A stretch of DNA of 60,587 nucleotides from Gillisia sp. CAL575 (GTDB lineage Bacteria > Bacteroidota > Bacteroidia > Flavobacteriales > Flavobacteriaceae): positions 1 through 60,587 of the forward strand of contig NZ_APHJ01000034.1 in the NCBI RefSeq assembly GCF_000403785.1, in the 5' to 3' direction. The position numbers and the translations under genes are program-made. A model generated the notes under the pieces. It was not told the DNA's origin. It made no database searches and saw only the letters and a list, made by a program, of their open reading frames with translations. This document shows, one piece after another, positions 17,886 through 25,888 of this stretch (position 1 is the stretch's first letter; each line of letters opens with the position of its first letter).

Positions 17886-18806
17886 TCAATGGCTTACCTC
17901 AAGATCAAAATATTTTACTTTAGCAAATGAATTTTCATTTGTACTTGCAAAATAATTTCCGGCCTTAAAGTAGTTTTCAAATACATTCCATTTTTGGATA
18001 TGTATATTATCATAAACAACTTTTTCTTTATCATTTAAAGTTATTTCCATCTTTCCTTTAGATGCAACAACCTCTAGAGTAAATTTTTCATGTCCAACTT
18101 CTTCTGAAAAATTGAAACCTTCATCATCACCCCAAGCATTTGTATATAAGATCTCAGTGTCTGAGGCCTCAATATCCTTTAGAACTTTTGTCTTCACTCG
18201 TATCTTTCCTTTAATCCAATAAATTTTTAAAATAGGTGGTGCATTATTATCGTCTTCTCCTATTAAATCCCTTTGCTCATTGGTTAGTCTGCCATGGATT
18301 TGCATTACTATTGTCCTCTCAAATTCACCGTTTTCATCTTTAGAAATTTCTGGAACAGATAATGTTCCTCTCATCTTCCCACCTTGTTCAAAGGTCCAGT
18401 TTACATTGTTACTTCCTGGCTGCATCTGCTCCCTGAGTTCTGTCCTGGAATAAGAAGAATTGGCAGTTGAAGAAGCTGGAAATGTGTAAAAAACAAGAGA
18501 ACCATCAGTAGAATCATTATACATAAACCTTTTTAAAGTTTCATTCGTGGCATAATCCATAATTTCCGGTGGCTCGACTTCTGTAGGATTTCCTATTGGA
18601 ATAGTAACCTTCCAATGGCTAAGATCTATATTTGGCAACTTATAGTCTTTAGAGATTACCGTTTCTGGTACTACTTCTATAGGATCTACAACAGGTTTAT
18701 CTACCGTTTCCTCTTTTTCACAGCTAATAAAAATACTCAGCAAGCCAAGTGTACAGAAAGAAAAATAGACAGGCTTAAAATATTTCTTATATCTTCTATT
18801 TCTCAT
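17886..18806 (-). CDS. PL7 alginate lyase, lipoprotein (copy A)
   Basis: A 306-residue polysaccharide lyase family 7 enzyme. A signal peptide with lipobox IFISC puts the lipidated cysteine at Cys29, followed by an acidic, proline-rich tether, as in surface-exposed lipoproteins of this phylum. The beta-jelly-roll domain (about 55-306) has the three family motifs: RTELREQ (121-127), QIHG (169-172) and YFKAGNY (279-285), which supply the catalytic Gln, His, Arg and Tyr. The Ile in QIH is often linked with action on poly-guluronate or mixed blocks. It follows copy B by 10 bases and is last in the susC operon. Confidence 0.94.
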   Translation of the reverse strand: MRNRRYKKYFKPVYFSFCTLGLLSIFISCEKEETVDKPVVDPIEVVPETVISKDYKLPNIDLSHWKVTIPIGNPTEVEPPEIMDYATNETLKRFMYNDSTDGSLVFYTFPASSTANSSYSRTELREQMQPGSNNVNWTFEQGGKMRGTLSVPEISKDENGEFERTIVMQIHGRLTNEQRDLIGEDDNNAPPILKIYWIKGKIRVKTKVLKDIEASDTEILYTNAWGDDEGFNFSEEVGHEKFTLEVVASKGKMEITLNDKEKVVYDNIHIQKWNVFENYFKAGNYFASTNENSFAKVKYFDLEVSH

Positions 18807-18816
18807 ATTTAATGTG

Positions 18817-19734
18817 TTAATGTGAAACTTTCAGTTTAAAGAATTTCACTTTAGCATATGCACCTTCATCTGTTGTTTGAAGATAATTTCCTGCTTTGAA
18901 ATAATTTTCAAAAACTCCCCATTTTTCCATATGAATATTATTATAGGTTTTGAATTCATTATTATTCAGCGAAATCACCATCTTCCCATCTGATACTTCA
19001 ATTTCAATATCAAACTTTTTGAATCCAACTTCATTTTCAAAAGTGTAACCATCATCATCTCCCCAGGCATCTTCATATAAGAGACCATCTGCCTTTGTGC
19101 CTAAATATTTCAATTCTTTGGTCTTAACTCTTATTTTTCCATTATGCCAGTAAACTTTCAATATTGGTGGGGCATTGTTATCCTTTTGTCCTATTAATTT
19201 CTTTTGTTCATCTGTTATTCTACCATGAATTTGAAGGATGATCACTTTATGGTATTTCCCTTCTTCATCTCGCGATACATCTTCCATAGAAATGGTAGCT
19301 TTCAAGTTTCCTCCTTCTTTAAAAGTCCAATTAATATCATCATCTCCAGCAACCATTTGTTCCCGTAATTCAGACCTCGAATATTTAGTATTCGCTGTTG
19401 TCGCATTACTTGGGTGCGCGTAAAACACCAATGCACCAGAAGTTGAATCATTATACATATATGGCCTCAACACTTCATTGGTTGCATAATCGAGGATTTT
19501 AGGAGGTTCCACACTTATGGCCCCTCCTTTTCCCTCCCCTTCCGGGATAGTTACTTTCCAATGACTTAAATCTATATCTGGTAATTGATATTTTTTATCT
19601 GAATTAAGATCCTTTTCTGAAGGACCTTTAATTGCAGATCCAGCACTCTGACATTGAATTGAAATGCAACTAAAAGTTAGCACTCCAATTAAAATCACAG
19701 TTTTTTGAATATACTTCATTGGATTCTTAATCAT
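18817..19734 (-). CDS. PL7 alginate lyase, lipoprotein (copy B)
   Basis: A 305-residue PL7 enzyme, a tandem paralogue of the next gene. Motifs are RSELREQ (120-126), QIHG (168-171) and YFKAGNY (278-284). The signal segment has cysteines at 23 and 28; either may carry lipid. The start at 19734 overlaps the stop of the PKD gene by 4 bases (ATGA), so translation is coupled; a second ATG 5 codons later is also possible. The two copies share domain length and all motifs but differ in the N-terminal tether and in charged surface loops, which suggests an old duplication with split roles. Confidence 0.94.
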   Translation of the reverse strand: MIKNPMKYIQKTVILIGVLTFSCISIQCQSAGSAIKGPSEKDLNSDKKYQLPDIDLSHWKVTIPEGEGKGGAISVEPPKILDYATNEVLRPYMYNDSTSGALVFYAHPSNATTANTKYSRSELREQMVAGDDDINWTFKEGGNLKATISMEDVSRDEEGKYHKVIILQIHGRITDEQKKLIGQKDNNAPPILKVYWHNGKIRVKTKELKYLGTKADGLLYEDAWGDDDGYTFENEVGFKKFDIEIEVSDGKMVISLNNNEFKTYNNIHMEKWGVFENYFKAGNYLQTTDEGAYAKVKFFKLKVSH

Positions 19735-20630
19735 TCTCCTTCTGTTTCTTCCTCTTCAATAACTGGAACTATAGACACATCATCTATATATGCATCACTT
19801 ACATTTTCACTATCAAATAGCATGGAAATTTCTCCATTTGCACCAGTTTCAAATTCGATAATTAGCGCATTATAATTCCCTTTGCCATCATTAACTTCAC
19901 CTTTTTCCTGAGCTAATAGCGTAGCAGATTCAAACTCATCAAGATTTGATAACTGACCATCTATGATAGAAACTCTTATATAATCACCATCTTCCCGCAA
20001 TGCGTAATAGGCTGTGAAAATATATTTTGTGTTAGGAGATACTGTTATACCTTGATAGGATTGGCGTGCGTTTGTAGCACTAGTTGGATATTTTGCAGCT
20101 TGCGTATCACCTCGGCCATCCGAACCTGAAATTTGATGAATACTTGCCCCGCTTAATCTCCAGCAGTCCCGGCCATCTTGCCCATCGCCACAAGCTTCGC
20201 TACCATCTTCAAAGTCTGCCTCTCCTATAACTGGCGTAATTGCCGCAGGAACAGGAGGTTCTACTACCGTAACTTCTTTGCTGAAAGAATTTGTTACGCC
20301 TAGATTATCTGATACTGTTAAAGTAACCGTATAGGTACCTTCATCCGGAAAAGTATTAGTGGCATCCAATTCTGTAGAGGTGTTGCCATCTCCAAAATCC
20401 CACATAAAAGTTGTTGCACTATTAGACAGATTAGCAAAATTATATGTTAGAAAATCTGTATCACTTTGTGATGCTGTAAAATTTGCCGAAGGAGGTGTTT
20501 TATCTGCAATAGAACCTGTCTCAGGTAGATCGTATTCATAATCACAAGCAAAAAGGCTTGATATCATTAAGACCACAGACATTAGCTTAAAAGATCTTAA
20601 GATGGAAAGTTTATAGATTATTGTTTTCAT
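19731..20630 (-). CDS. PKD-domain surface lipoprotein, probable alginate-binding protein
   Basis: A 299-residue protein with a lipoprotein signal (MISSLFAC, Cys29). A PKD domain follows (about 45-125; FMWDFGDGNTSTE and GTYTVTLTVSDN). The C-terminal part (about 135-290) is a beta-rich module with EADFEDGSEACGDGQDGRDCW and PNTKYIFTAYYALRED, like carbohydrate-binding jelly rolls of the CBM4/9/22 type; a Cys pair lies in its first part. No lyase motif is present. Its place straight after susD is where surface glycan-binding proteins (SusE/SusF analogues) are found, so it probably captures alginate at the cell surface. Binding is inferred. Confidence 0.75.
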   Translation of the reverse strand: MKTIIYKLSILRSFKLMSVVLMISSLFACDYEYDLPETGSIADKTPPSANFTASQSDTDFLTYNFANLSNSATTFMWDFGDGNTSTELDATNTFPDEGTYTVTLTVSDNLGVTNSFSKEVTVVEPPVPAAITPVIGEADFEDGSEACGDGQDGRDCWRLSGASIHQISGSDGRGDTQAAKYPTSATNARQSYQGITVSPNTKYIFTAYYALREDGDYIRVSIIDGQLSNLDEFESATLLAQEKGEVNDGKGNYNALIIEFETGANGEISMLFDSENVSDAYIDDVSIVPVIEEEETEGE

Positions 20631-20649
20631 TTTAAATTTTTTAAAGATT

Positions 20650-22074
20650 TTAATATCCTGGATTCTGCTGCATTATCCCATTACTCAGGTTAATTTCCCT
20701 TTGCGGGATTGGTAGTAATAAATCTGTAGCACTAAAGCTATAATCATTCATACTTGAGAATGCGGAAAGGACTTCTTGAGCTGCCCCAAAACGAACAAGG
20801 TCAAAGAATCTATGATTTTCAAAGGCTAATTCTACACGTCTTTCATCCAACAGATCTTGTTTGGTAATAGTTGTAACAGTTTCTGTTAAACCTGCTCTAT
20901 CCCTAACTTTCTGAAATGAGTTGATCGCAGCAGTAGCACTTGTTTCTTGGCCTCCAGCTAAAATTGCTTCAGCATGCATTAATAGAACATCTGCATATCT
21001 AATGATTATCCAATCATTCCCCGCCAATTCTGGATTGCTAGATGTAGGTTCTATATCTAAACTTGAATCTCCATTCGGAAGATATTTTACAACTTGATAC
21101 TGTGTAGGTTGCGCCATGTCTTGTCTATAGGAGTATTCTGTTCTATTCCCTCCTTTAGCGTCCAAAGCCAATCTAGCATCTGCGGTCACATAATTCACTC
21201 CACTGGTTCTACCTACGGAATTCAACCATTCGGCGGAAATATTCTGACTTTCTGAAGAAAGATCTGAAGTATAACCTATTGCAAAAATCACTTCATCATT
21301 ATTCTCAGTATAAAATACATCCTTGAAGTTCGATTCGAGAGAAAATTCTCCACTGGTAATTACCGATTCTAAAAGAGTTTGTGCTTCAGAATAATTTGTT
21401 CCTAATGTTAGGTAAACTTTAGCCAAAAGTGATTGAGCCGCAGCTTTAGATGCTCTATTCTTGAAACTGTTATCCAGGTTCTGGATGGAAATTTTAAGAT
21501 CACTAATAATTAGATCGTAAATTTCACTGGATGGAACTCTGGTAAATGCTATTTCCTTTTCAAGTGGACCTATTAAATGGTCTATCAAAGGAATGTCTCC
21601 ATATAATCTCACCAAATTAAAATAAGCATAGGCTCTTACAAATTTCGCTTCTCCTTCAAATTTTGGAGATTTCGCTTCAGACGCTGCATCTAGATTTTCT
21701 AAAACTAGATTAGCACGGTAAATAATCTCATAAAAACTTATGTAATAATTAGAAACTATACCATTACTGGCAGTTACGTTATAACTTTCAAACTGAGCAG
21801 CTTCTCCTTCACTAGATTTAGTTCTAGTGTTATCACTACGCATTTCAGTAAGGTAATATTCTCTTTGAATACTAAAGTTGTCATCCAAATTATTGGAGTT
21901 TACACCTTGTATAGCATCATACATACCTATAACTCCTGTTTCAATTTCTTCATCATTTTGAAAGTAACCCACAGATGAAATGGCAGATTCTGGCAAAGGC
22001 TCTAGAAAATCGGCTCCACAGGAGATCATCATGATGGATAAAAATCCATAAATTAAATATTTTATTTTTTTCAT
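20650..22074 (-). CDS. susD: SusD-family glycan-binding lipoprotein
   Basis: A 474-residue outer-surface lipoprotein with lipobox MMISC (Cys19) followed by GADFLEPLPESAISS, the usual SusD start. The TPR-rich helical core includes KFVRAYAYFNLVRLYGDIPLI, the most typical SusD segment, and the C-terminal DERRVELAFENHRFFDLVRFG is the RagB/SusD domain. It forms the lid over the SusC pore and binds the incoming oligosaccharide. It lies 28 bases after susC in the same operon. Specificity for alginate is given by the flanking lyases. Confidence 0.96.
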   Translation of the reverse strand: MKKIKYLIYGFLSIMMISCGADFLEPLPESAISSVGYFQNDEEIETGVIGMYDAIQGVNSNNLDDNFSIQREYYLTEMRSDNTRTKSSEGEAAQFESYNVTASNGIVSNYYISFYEIIYRANLVLENLDAASEAKSPKFEGEAKFVRAYAYFNLVRLYGDIPLIDHLIGPLEKEIAFTRVPSSEIYDLIISDLKISIQNLDNSFKNRASKAAAQSLLAKVYLTLGTNYSEAQTLLESVITSGEFSLESNFKDVFYTENNDEVIFAIGYTSDLSSESQNISAEWLNSVGRTSGVNYVTADARLALDAKGGNRTEYSYRQDMAQPTQYQVVKYLPNGDSSLDIEPTSSNPELAGNDWIIIRYADVLLMHAEAILAGGQETSATAAINSFQKVRDRAGLTETVTTITKQDLLDERRVELAFENHRFFDLVRFGAAQEVLSAFSSMNDYSFSATDLLLPIPQREINLSNGIMQQNPGY

Positions 22075-22102
22075 AATTGTGTCTTTTATACTTTTCTTAC
22101 AA

Positions 22103-25100
22103 TTAAAAATCTGCGTTTAATCCTATCGAGATTGTTTTATATATAGGAGATCCTCCTCTTTGATACCCGTAAGTTGTTGCCGAAGTATCATCTATAGATT
22201 CTGGATTAAATCCAGTATAGTTATCTGCTGTCCAATACTTAAGGTTTTGCCCTGCTGCATAGATTCTCAAGCCCGTTAATCCTATTTTGGAGGTAAGATT
22301 CTCTGGTAAATCATAGCCAATATTAACATTTCTCAGAGCTACATAAGATGCATCTTGAATCACAGAATTTGTAAAGATTTTTTCTTTAATAAAACCTTGG
22401 TTTGGAGTAGTTGCTGGAACAAAATCCTGCCCACTATTAAAATGATTGAATATGTACTGATCTCCCATATTCCTAACCTCCGCTCCATGGCTTCCCTGAA
22501 ATAAGAAACTCACGTCTACATTTCCAATCTTAAAGTCGTTTGTAAGACTCCATAATAAATCTGGATACGGATTCCCAAGGATAGTTTTATCATCATCATC
22601 TATAACCCCATCGCCATTTAAATCCTTTACATATACATCTTGTGCCTGAGCCCCAATTGGAAAGAAAGGTTGTTGTAGATTTTCTAAAGCAATTTGCTCA
22701 TCTACAACCCAACCGTAAAATGAAGAAATAGGTTGCCCTTGTAAATTTATCCATTCTGCAGCTCTTTTGTCATCCACAATTTGGATCTGTCCATTAGAAT
22801 CTGCAAAATCTGTTAATTCATTGTCATTCATAGACCCCAAAATAGTAGTACTCCATTTAAAATTAGGAGTAGAAATATTTCGTGTTCTTAATTCTAATTC
22901 CAAACCACTGTTTACAACTTCTCCTATGTTTACTAACGCATTTCTAAAACCGGTTGTGGAAGAAACAGGATTAAAAAGTAATAGTTGATCACTAGTACGT
23001 CTATAATAATCTACAGAACCTGTTAATCTATTTTTAAAAAAACCAAAATCTAATCCAGGATTAATTTCTTTTGAACGCTCCCATTTTAAATCTGGATTTG
23101 CAATGTTTAAAGCAATAAATGCCGACTCTAAACCGCCACCAATTGTTGCAGATGCTGGTCCTAAAAGCGGTAATGATGGATAAAGATCTATAATATCGCT
23201 ATTAGTATCTAAGTCTTTATTACCGGTGAATCCATAACTCAATCTAAATTTAAGATTACTTACATAATTGCTTTCTTTTAGAAAATCTTCTTGAGCTATA
23301 TCCCAACCAACAGAAACAGCAGGGAAATCACCGTACTTTGTCTCAGTTCCAAAAATAGAACTACCATCACGACGAAAACTTACAGATGCAAGGTACTTAT
23401 CTGCATAAGCATAATTCACTCTAGCAAAGTAACTTTGAAATCGTTCTGTAAAAATAAAGGATTCAATATCTGTTGCAACAGTTGCTGCGGAAAGTGTCTT
23501 AATTAAATCTGAAGAATAACCAGTTCCTAGAGAACTACTTCCTTCATAATCCCATTTTTCGAAAGAAATACCAACCAAAGCATCAATTTCATGATCACCT
23601 ATTGTAGTATCGTAACTCAAATAAGTTTCAGAAGCTACATGAATTCTATTTTCATTAGAAACTTCATAACTAGCATCTGCGGCACCGTTTCTACTAGATA
23701 AAACTCCCTGCCATCTATCTCTAAATGTGTTTTGATAATCCCCAGACAAATTAGCTCTTATACTTAAATCGTCTAAGATCTTATACTCACCATAAAAATT
23801 ACCGTAGAACTTTAACTTTAAATCATTTCTATCTCTCTCTACAACTTTCGCTACAGGATTCGTGTTTGAGGTATCACTTATATCTATAAGAGTACCATCA
23901 CCAAATAGATCATAATTGTCAAAATGTCGCTGTATGGCATAATCTCCAATTTGAACATCTGGATAAACATTACGGTCTACATATTGGATAGAATTTTCGT
24001 CATGGTAAACTGGAAGCCAAGGAGATTGGCGTAGAATATCATGGGTAGATCCATCAAATCTTCTTGTATTAGTGTAAGAAGGAGCTAAATTTCCACCCAT
24101 CTTAAATTTATCACTAACCTTAGTATCTAATTTTAATCTTAGGTTATATCTTTTGTAATCATCTGTAAGCAAAACACCTTCATCATGAAGATATCCCATT
24201 GATATACTGAATTTAGTTTTTTCAGTTCCTCCACGAGCACTTAAAGAGTGATTTTCAATAATTCCACCATCAAATATAATGTCTTGGTAATCCCGATCTA
24301 TTCCAATTTGCTGAATATACTGAGTTCTGTTTGATAGCTCCCCTGTTGCGGCAAGTTCTGCTGCAGCGGTTTTAGCTACAGAAAAGTAATAAGCATCGCT
24401 TTCTCTAGCTTCCTTAAAACCCATATAAGTTTGGTAACTAAAAACCGTTTTACCTTCTTTCCCTTGTTTAGTGGTAATTAAGATAACTCCATTACTTCCT
24501 CTAGATCCATAAATAGCTGCAGATGCAGCATCTTTAAGCACATCAAAAGATTCAACTTCGCTCATATCTAAACTTCCTAAGAAATCGTTATCTACAACAA
24601 GACCATCTACCACAATTAAAGGATCTGAACTTCCTGTTAAAGAACCTGTTCCCCTAATTCTTATAGTTGGTGCAGATCCAGCTTCACCTTGTGTTGCCTG
24701 AATATTAACCCCAGATATCTGCCCTACAAGAGCATCATCTATTCTTGCCACAGGCAATTGATCAAGATCTTCATTCACTACACTAGACACCGCACCAGTT
24801 AAGTGGCTCTTCTTTCGAGTACCATAACCAATTACCACAGTTTCATCAAGTTGTTGTGCATCCACAGACATGGAAATATCCAATGTTTTTTGTTCATTAA
24901 TAATAATTTCTTCCGTATTGAAACCTAAAAAAGTGAACTGAAGGACATCTCCCTTCACTACATCGATTTCGTAATTACCATCAAAATTAGACACCACTCC
25001 CCTATTTGTACCCTTAACAATTACGTTAACCCCAGGTAAGGTAAGTTGATCTGATTCCGAGGTAATGGTTCCCGAAAGAAGAAAGCTCTCCTGCGCAATA

Positions 25101-25156
25101 AGAGTGAAATGGCAGAAAAACACCATTAAAACAATTGCAAATTTCTTCAAATTCAT
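22103..25156 (-). CDS. susC: SusC-family TonB-dependent oligosaccharide importer
   Basis: A 1017-residue outer-membrane protein. Order: signal peptide (1-22, ending LIAQE), a carboxypeptidase-regulatory-like beta domain (about 25-100, GVNVIVKGTNRGVVSNFDGNY), TonB box (about 104-112, ETVVIGYGT), plug domain (about 115-225, with SLTGSSDPLIVVDG and SAAIYGSRGSNGVILITTK), and a 22-strand barrel ending in an aromatic-phe terminus (SIGLNADF). With SusD it imports alginate oligomers using energy passed by TonB; a TonB-like protein is encoded at 45607. It heads the operon susC-susD-PKD-PL7-PL7 and is preceded by an unusually long leader with a strong hairpin. Confidence 0.97.
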   Translation of the reverse strand: MNLKKFAIVLMVFFCHFTLIAQESFLLSGTITSESDQLTLPGVNVIVKGTNRGVVSNFDGNYEIDVVKGDVLQFTFLGFNTEEIIINEQKTLDISMSVDAQQLDETVVIGYGTRKKSHLTGAVSSVVNEDLDQLPVARIDDALVGQISGVNIQATQGEAGSAPTIRIRGTGSLTGSSDPLIVVDGLVVDNDFLGSLDMSEVESFDVLKDAASAAIYGSRGSNGVILITTKQGKEGKTVFSYQTYMGFKEARESDAYYFSVAKTAAAELAATGELSNRTQYIQQIGIDRDYQDIIFDGGIIENHSLSARGGTEKTKFSISMGYLHDEGVLLTDDYKRYNLRLKLDTKVSDKFKMGGNLAPSYTNTRRFDGSTHDILRQSPWLPVYHDENSIQYVDRNVYPDVQIGDYAIQRHFDNYDLFGDGTLIDISDTSNTNPVAKVVERDRNDLKLKFYGNFYGEYKILDDLSIRANLSGDYQNTFRDRWQGVLSSRNGAADASYEVSNENRIHVASETYLSYDTTIGDHEIDALVGISFEKWDYEGSSSLGTGYSSDLIKTLSAATVATDIESFIFTERFQSYFARVNYAYADKYLASVSFRRDGSSIFGTETKYGDFPAVSVGWDIAQEDFLKESNYVSNLKFRLSYGFTGNKDLDTNSDIIDLYPSLPLLGPASATIGGGLESAFIALNIANPDLKWERSKEINPGLDFGFFKNRLTGSVDYYRRTSDQLLLFNPVSSTTGFRNALVNIGEVVNSGLELELRTRNISTPNFKWSTTILGSMNDNELTDFADSNGQIQIVDDKRAAEWINLQGQPISSFYGWVVDEQIALENLQQPFFPIGAQAQDVYVKDLNGDGVIDDDDKTILGNPYPDLLWSLTNDFKIGNVDVSFLFQGSHGAEVRNMGDQYIFNHFNSGQDFVPATTPNQGFIKEKIFTNSVIQDASYVALRNVNIGYDLPENLTSKIGLTGLRIYAAGQNLKYWTADNYTGFNPESIDDTSATTYGYQRGGSPIYKTISIGLNADF

Positions 25157-25296
25157 AAGTTGATTTTTTAGTTAATTAGACTCATTTAATAAATTAGTTA
25201 CACCAGACTAATTTTTAGATTTAATAATCCCTACTAGTGGAAATTCAGAGGAAAAAAGAGAATTGGATTACTTATGAATTTGTACATTTGTAACAA

Positions 25297-25310
25297 TTGG
25301 TTACTACCAA
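25297..25310 (-). promoter_or_regulatory. Possible extra operator in the susC leader
   Basis: TTGGTTACTACCAA is an inverted repeat with the same TTGGT/ACCAA arms as the GntR sites but with 4 bases between arms where the others have 2. It lies about 140 bases upstream of the susC start, inside the presumed leader. It may be an auxiliary or decayed site. Confidence 0.35.
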
Positions 25311-25354
25311 GTAATCGATATGTATTTAATAACTTCTCTCAATGAAGTTTTTAT

Positions 25355-25382
25355 AAAAGGATAGGCGTGCACCTATCCTTTT
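25355..25382 (-). terminator. Strong hairpin in the susC leader (terminator or leader element)
   Basis: An 11-bp perfect stem (AAAAGGATAGG, 25355-25365, with CCTATCCTTTT, 25372-25382) encloses a 6-base loop. It is flanked by T-tracts in both directions. In the direction of transcription it lies after the operator and -7 box at 25418-25460 and before susC. It could end read-through from PL17-kdgF, but it would then also lie in the path of the susC transcript. Confidence 0.7.
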
Positions 25383-25417
25383 TTCTTTTCTTGAATTAAA
25401 AATTTATAAGAACTTTT

Positions 25418-25460
25418 TTGGTAAACCAATTTGGTTTTCCAATCTGGTTTACCAAATATA
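25418..25460 (-). promoter_or_regulatory. susC promoter with triple GntR operator
   Basis: Three 12-bp units, TTGGTAAACCAA (25418-25429), TTGGTTTTCCAA (25431-25442) and CTGGTTTACCAA (25444-25455), start exactly 13 bases apart. The minus strand has a TATATTTG -7 box (25453-25460) sharing its TTG with the outer unit; the -33 position 19 bases upstream (25480-25483) reads TTTC, one base from TTTG. The leader to the susC ATG would be about 290 bases. Confidence 0.85.
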
Positions 25461-25538
25461 TATTAATTAATTGTTAACTGAAAAATATATTGAGGTAAAT
25501 TTTACCATTTTTTAGTTAAACTTTCACAATAATGTACT

Positions 25539-25883
25539 TTAAAAGAAATCTTCTCTAATTGGACTAAAAACATCTATTAAAATTCCTTTTTCTTTACAAA
25601 TCGCTCCATGCAGTTTATGAGGAGGAATATAAAAAGAGTCTCCCCCTTTTAATGTTTTAGTTTCATCTCCAATGGTTAATTCAAATTCCCCACTAACCAC
25701 ATAGGTTACCTGAGAATGATGGTGCTCATGCATTGGACCTATACTACCCACTTCAAATTTCACTTTTGCCAGTAAAATTTTATCATCGTATCCAAGGATT
25801 TGTCTTTGAACACCTTCTCCAACAGTTTCCCACTTAACTTCTTCAGACTTTAAAAATTCTTTACTTGTGCCTATATCTTTCAT
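25539..25883 (-). CDS. kdgF: KdgF, cupin converting unsaturated monouronate to DEH
   Basis: A 114-residue single-domain cupin. The metal site is HEHHHSQ at 52-58 (His52, His54 and Gln58 are the likely ligands) with His92 in PPHKLHGA as the fourth. KdgF proteins speed the ring opening of 4,5-unsaturated galacturonate or mannuronate/guluronate monomers, the product of exolytic lyases, to the linear keto form. It begins 5 bases after the PL17 stop, so the exolyase that releases the monomer and the enzyme that opens it are made from one message. No signal peptide is seen, which fits a cytoplasmic role. Confidence 0.92.
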   Translation of the reverse strand: MKDIGTSKEFLKSEEVKWETVGEGVQRQILGYDDKILLAKVKFEVGSIGPMHEHHHSQVTYVVSGEFELTIGDETKTLKGGDSFYIPPHKLHGAICKEKGILIDVFSPIREDFF

Positions 25884-25888
25884 AATAT

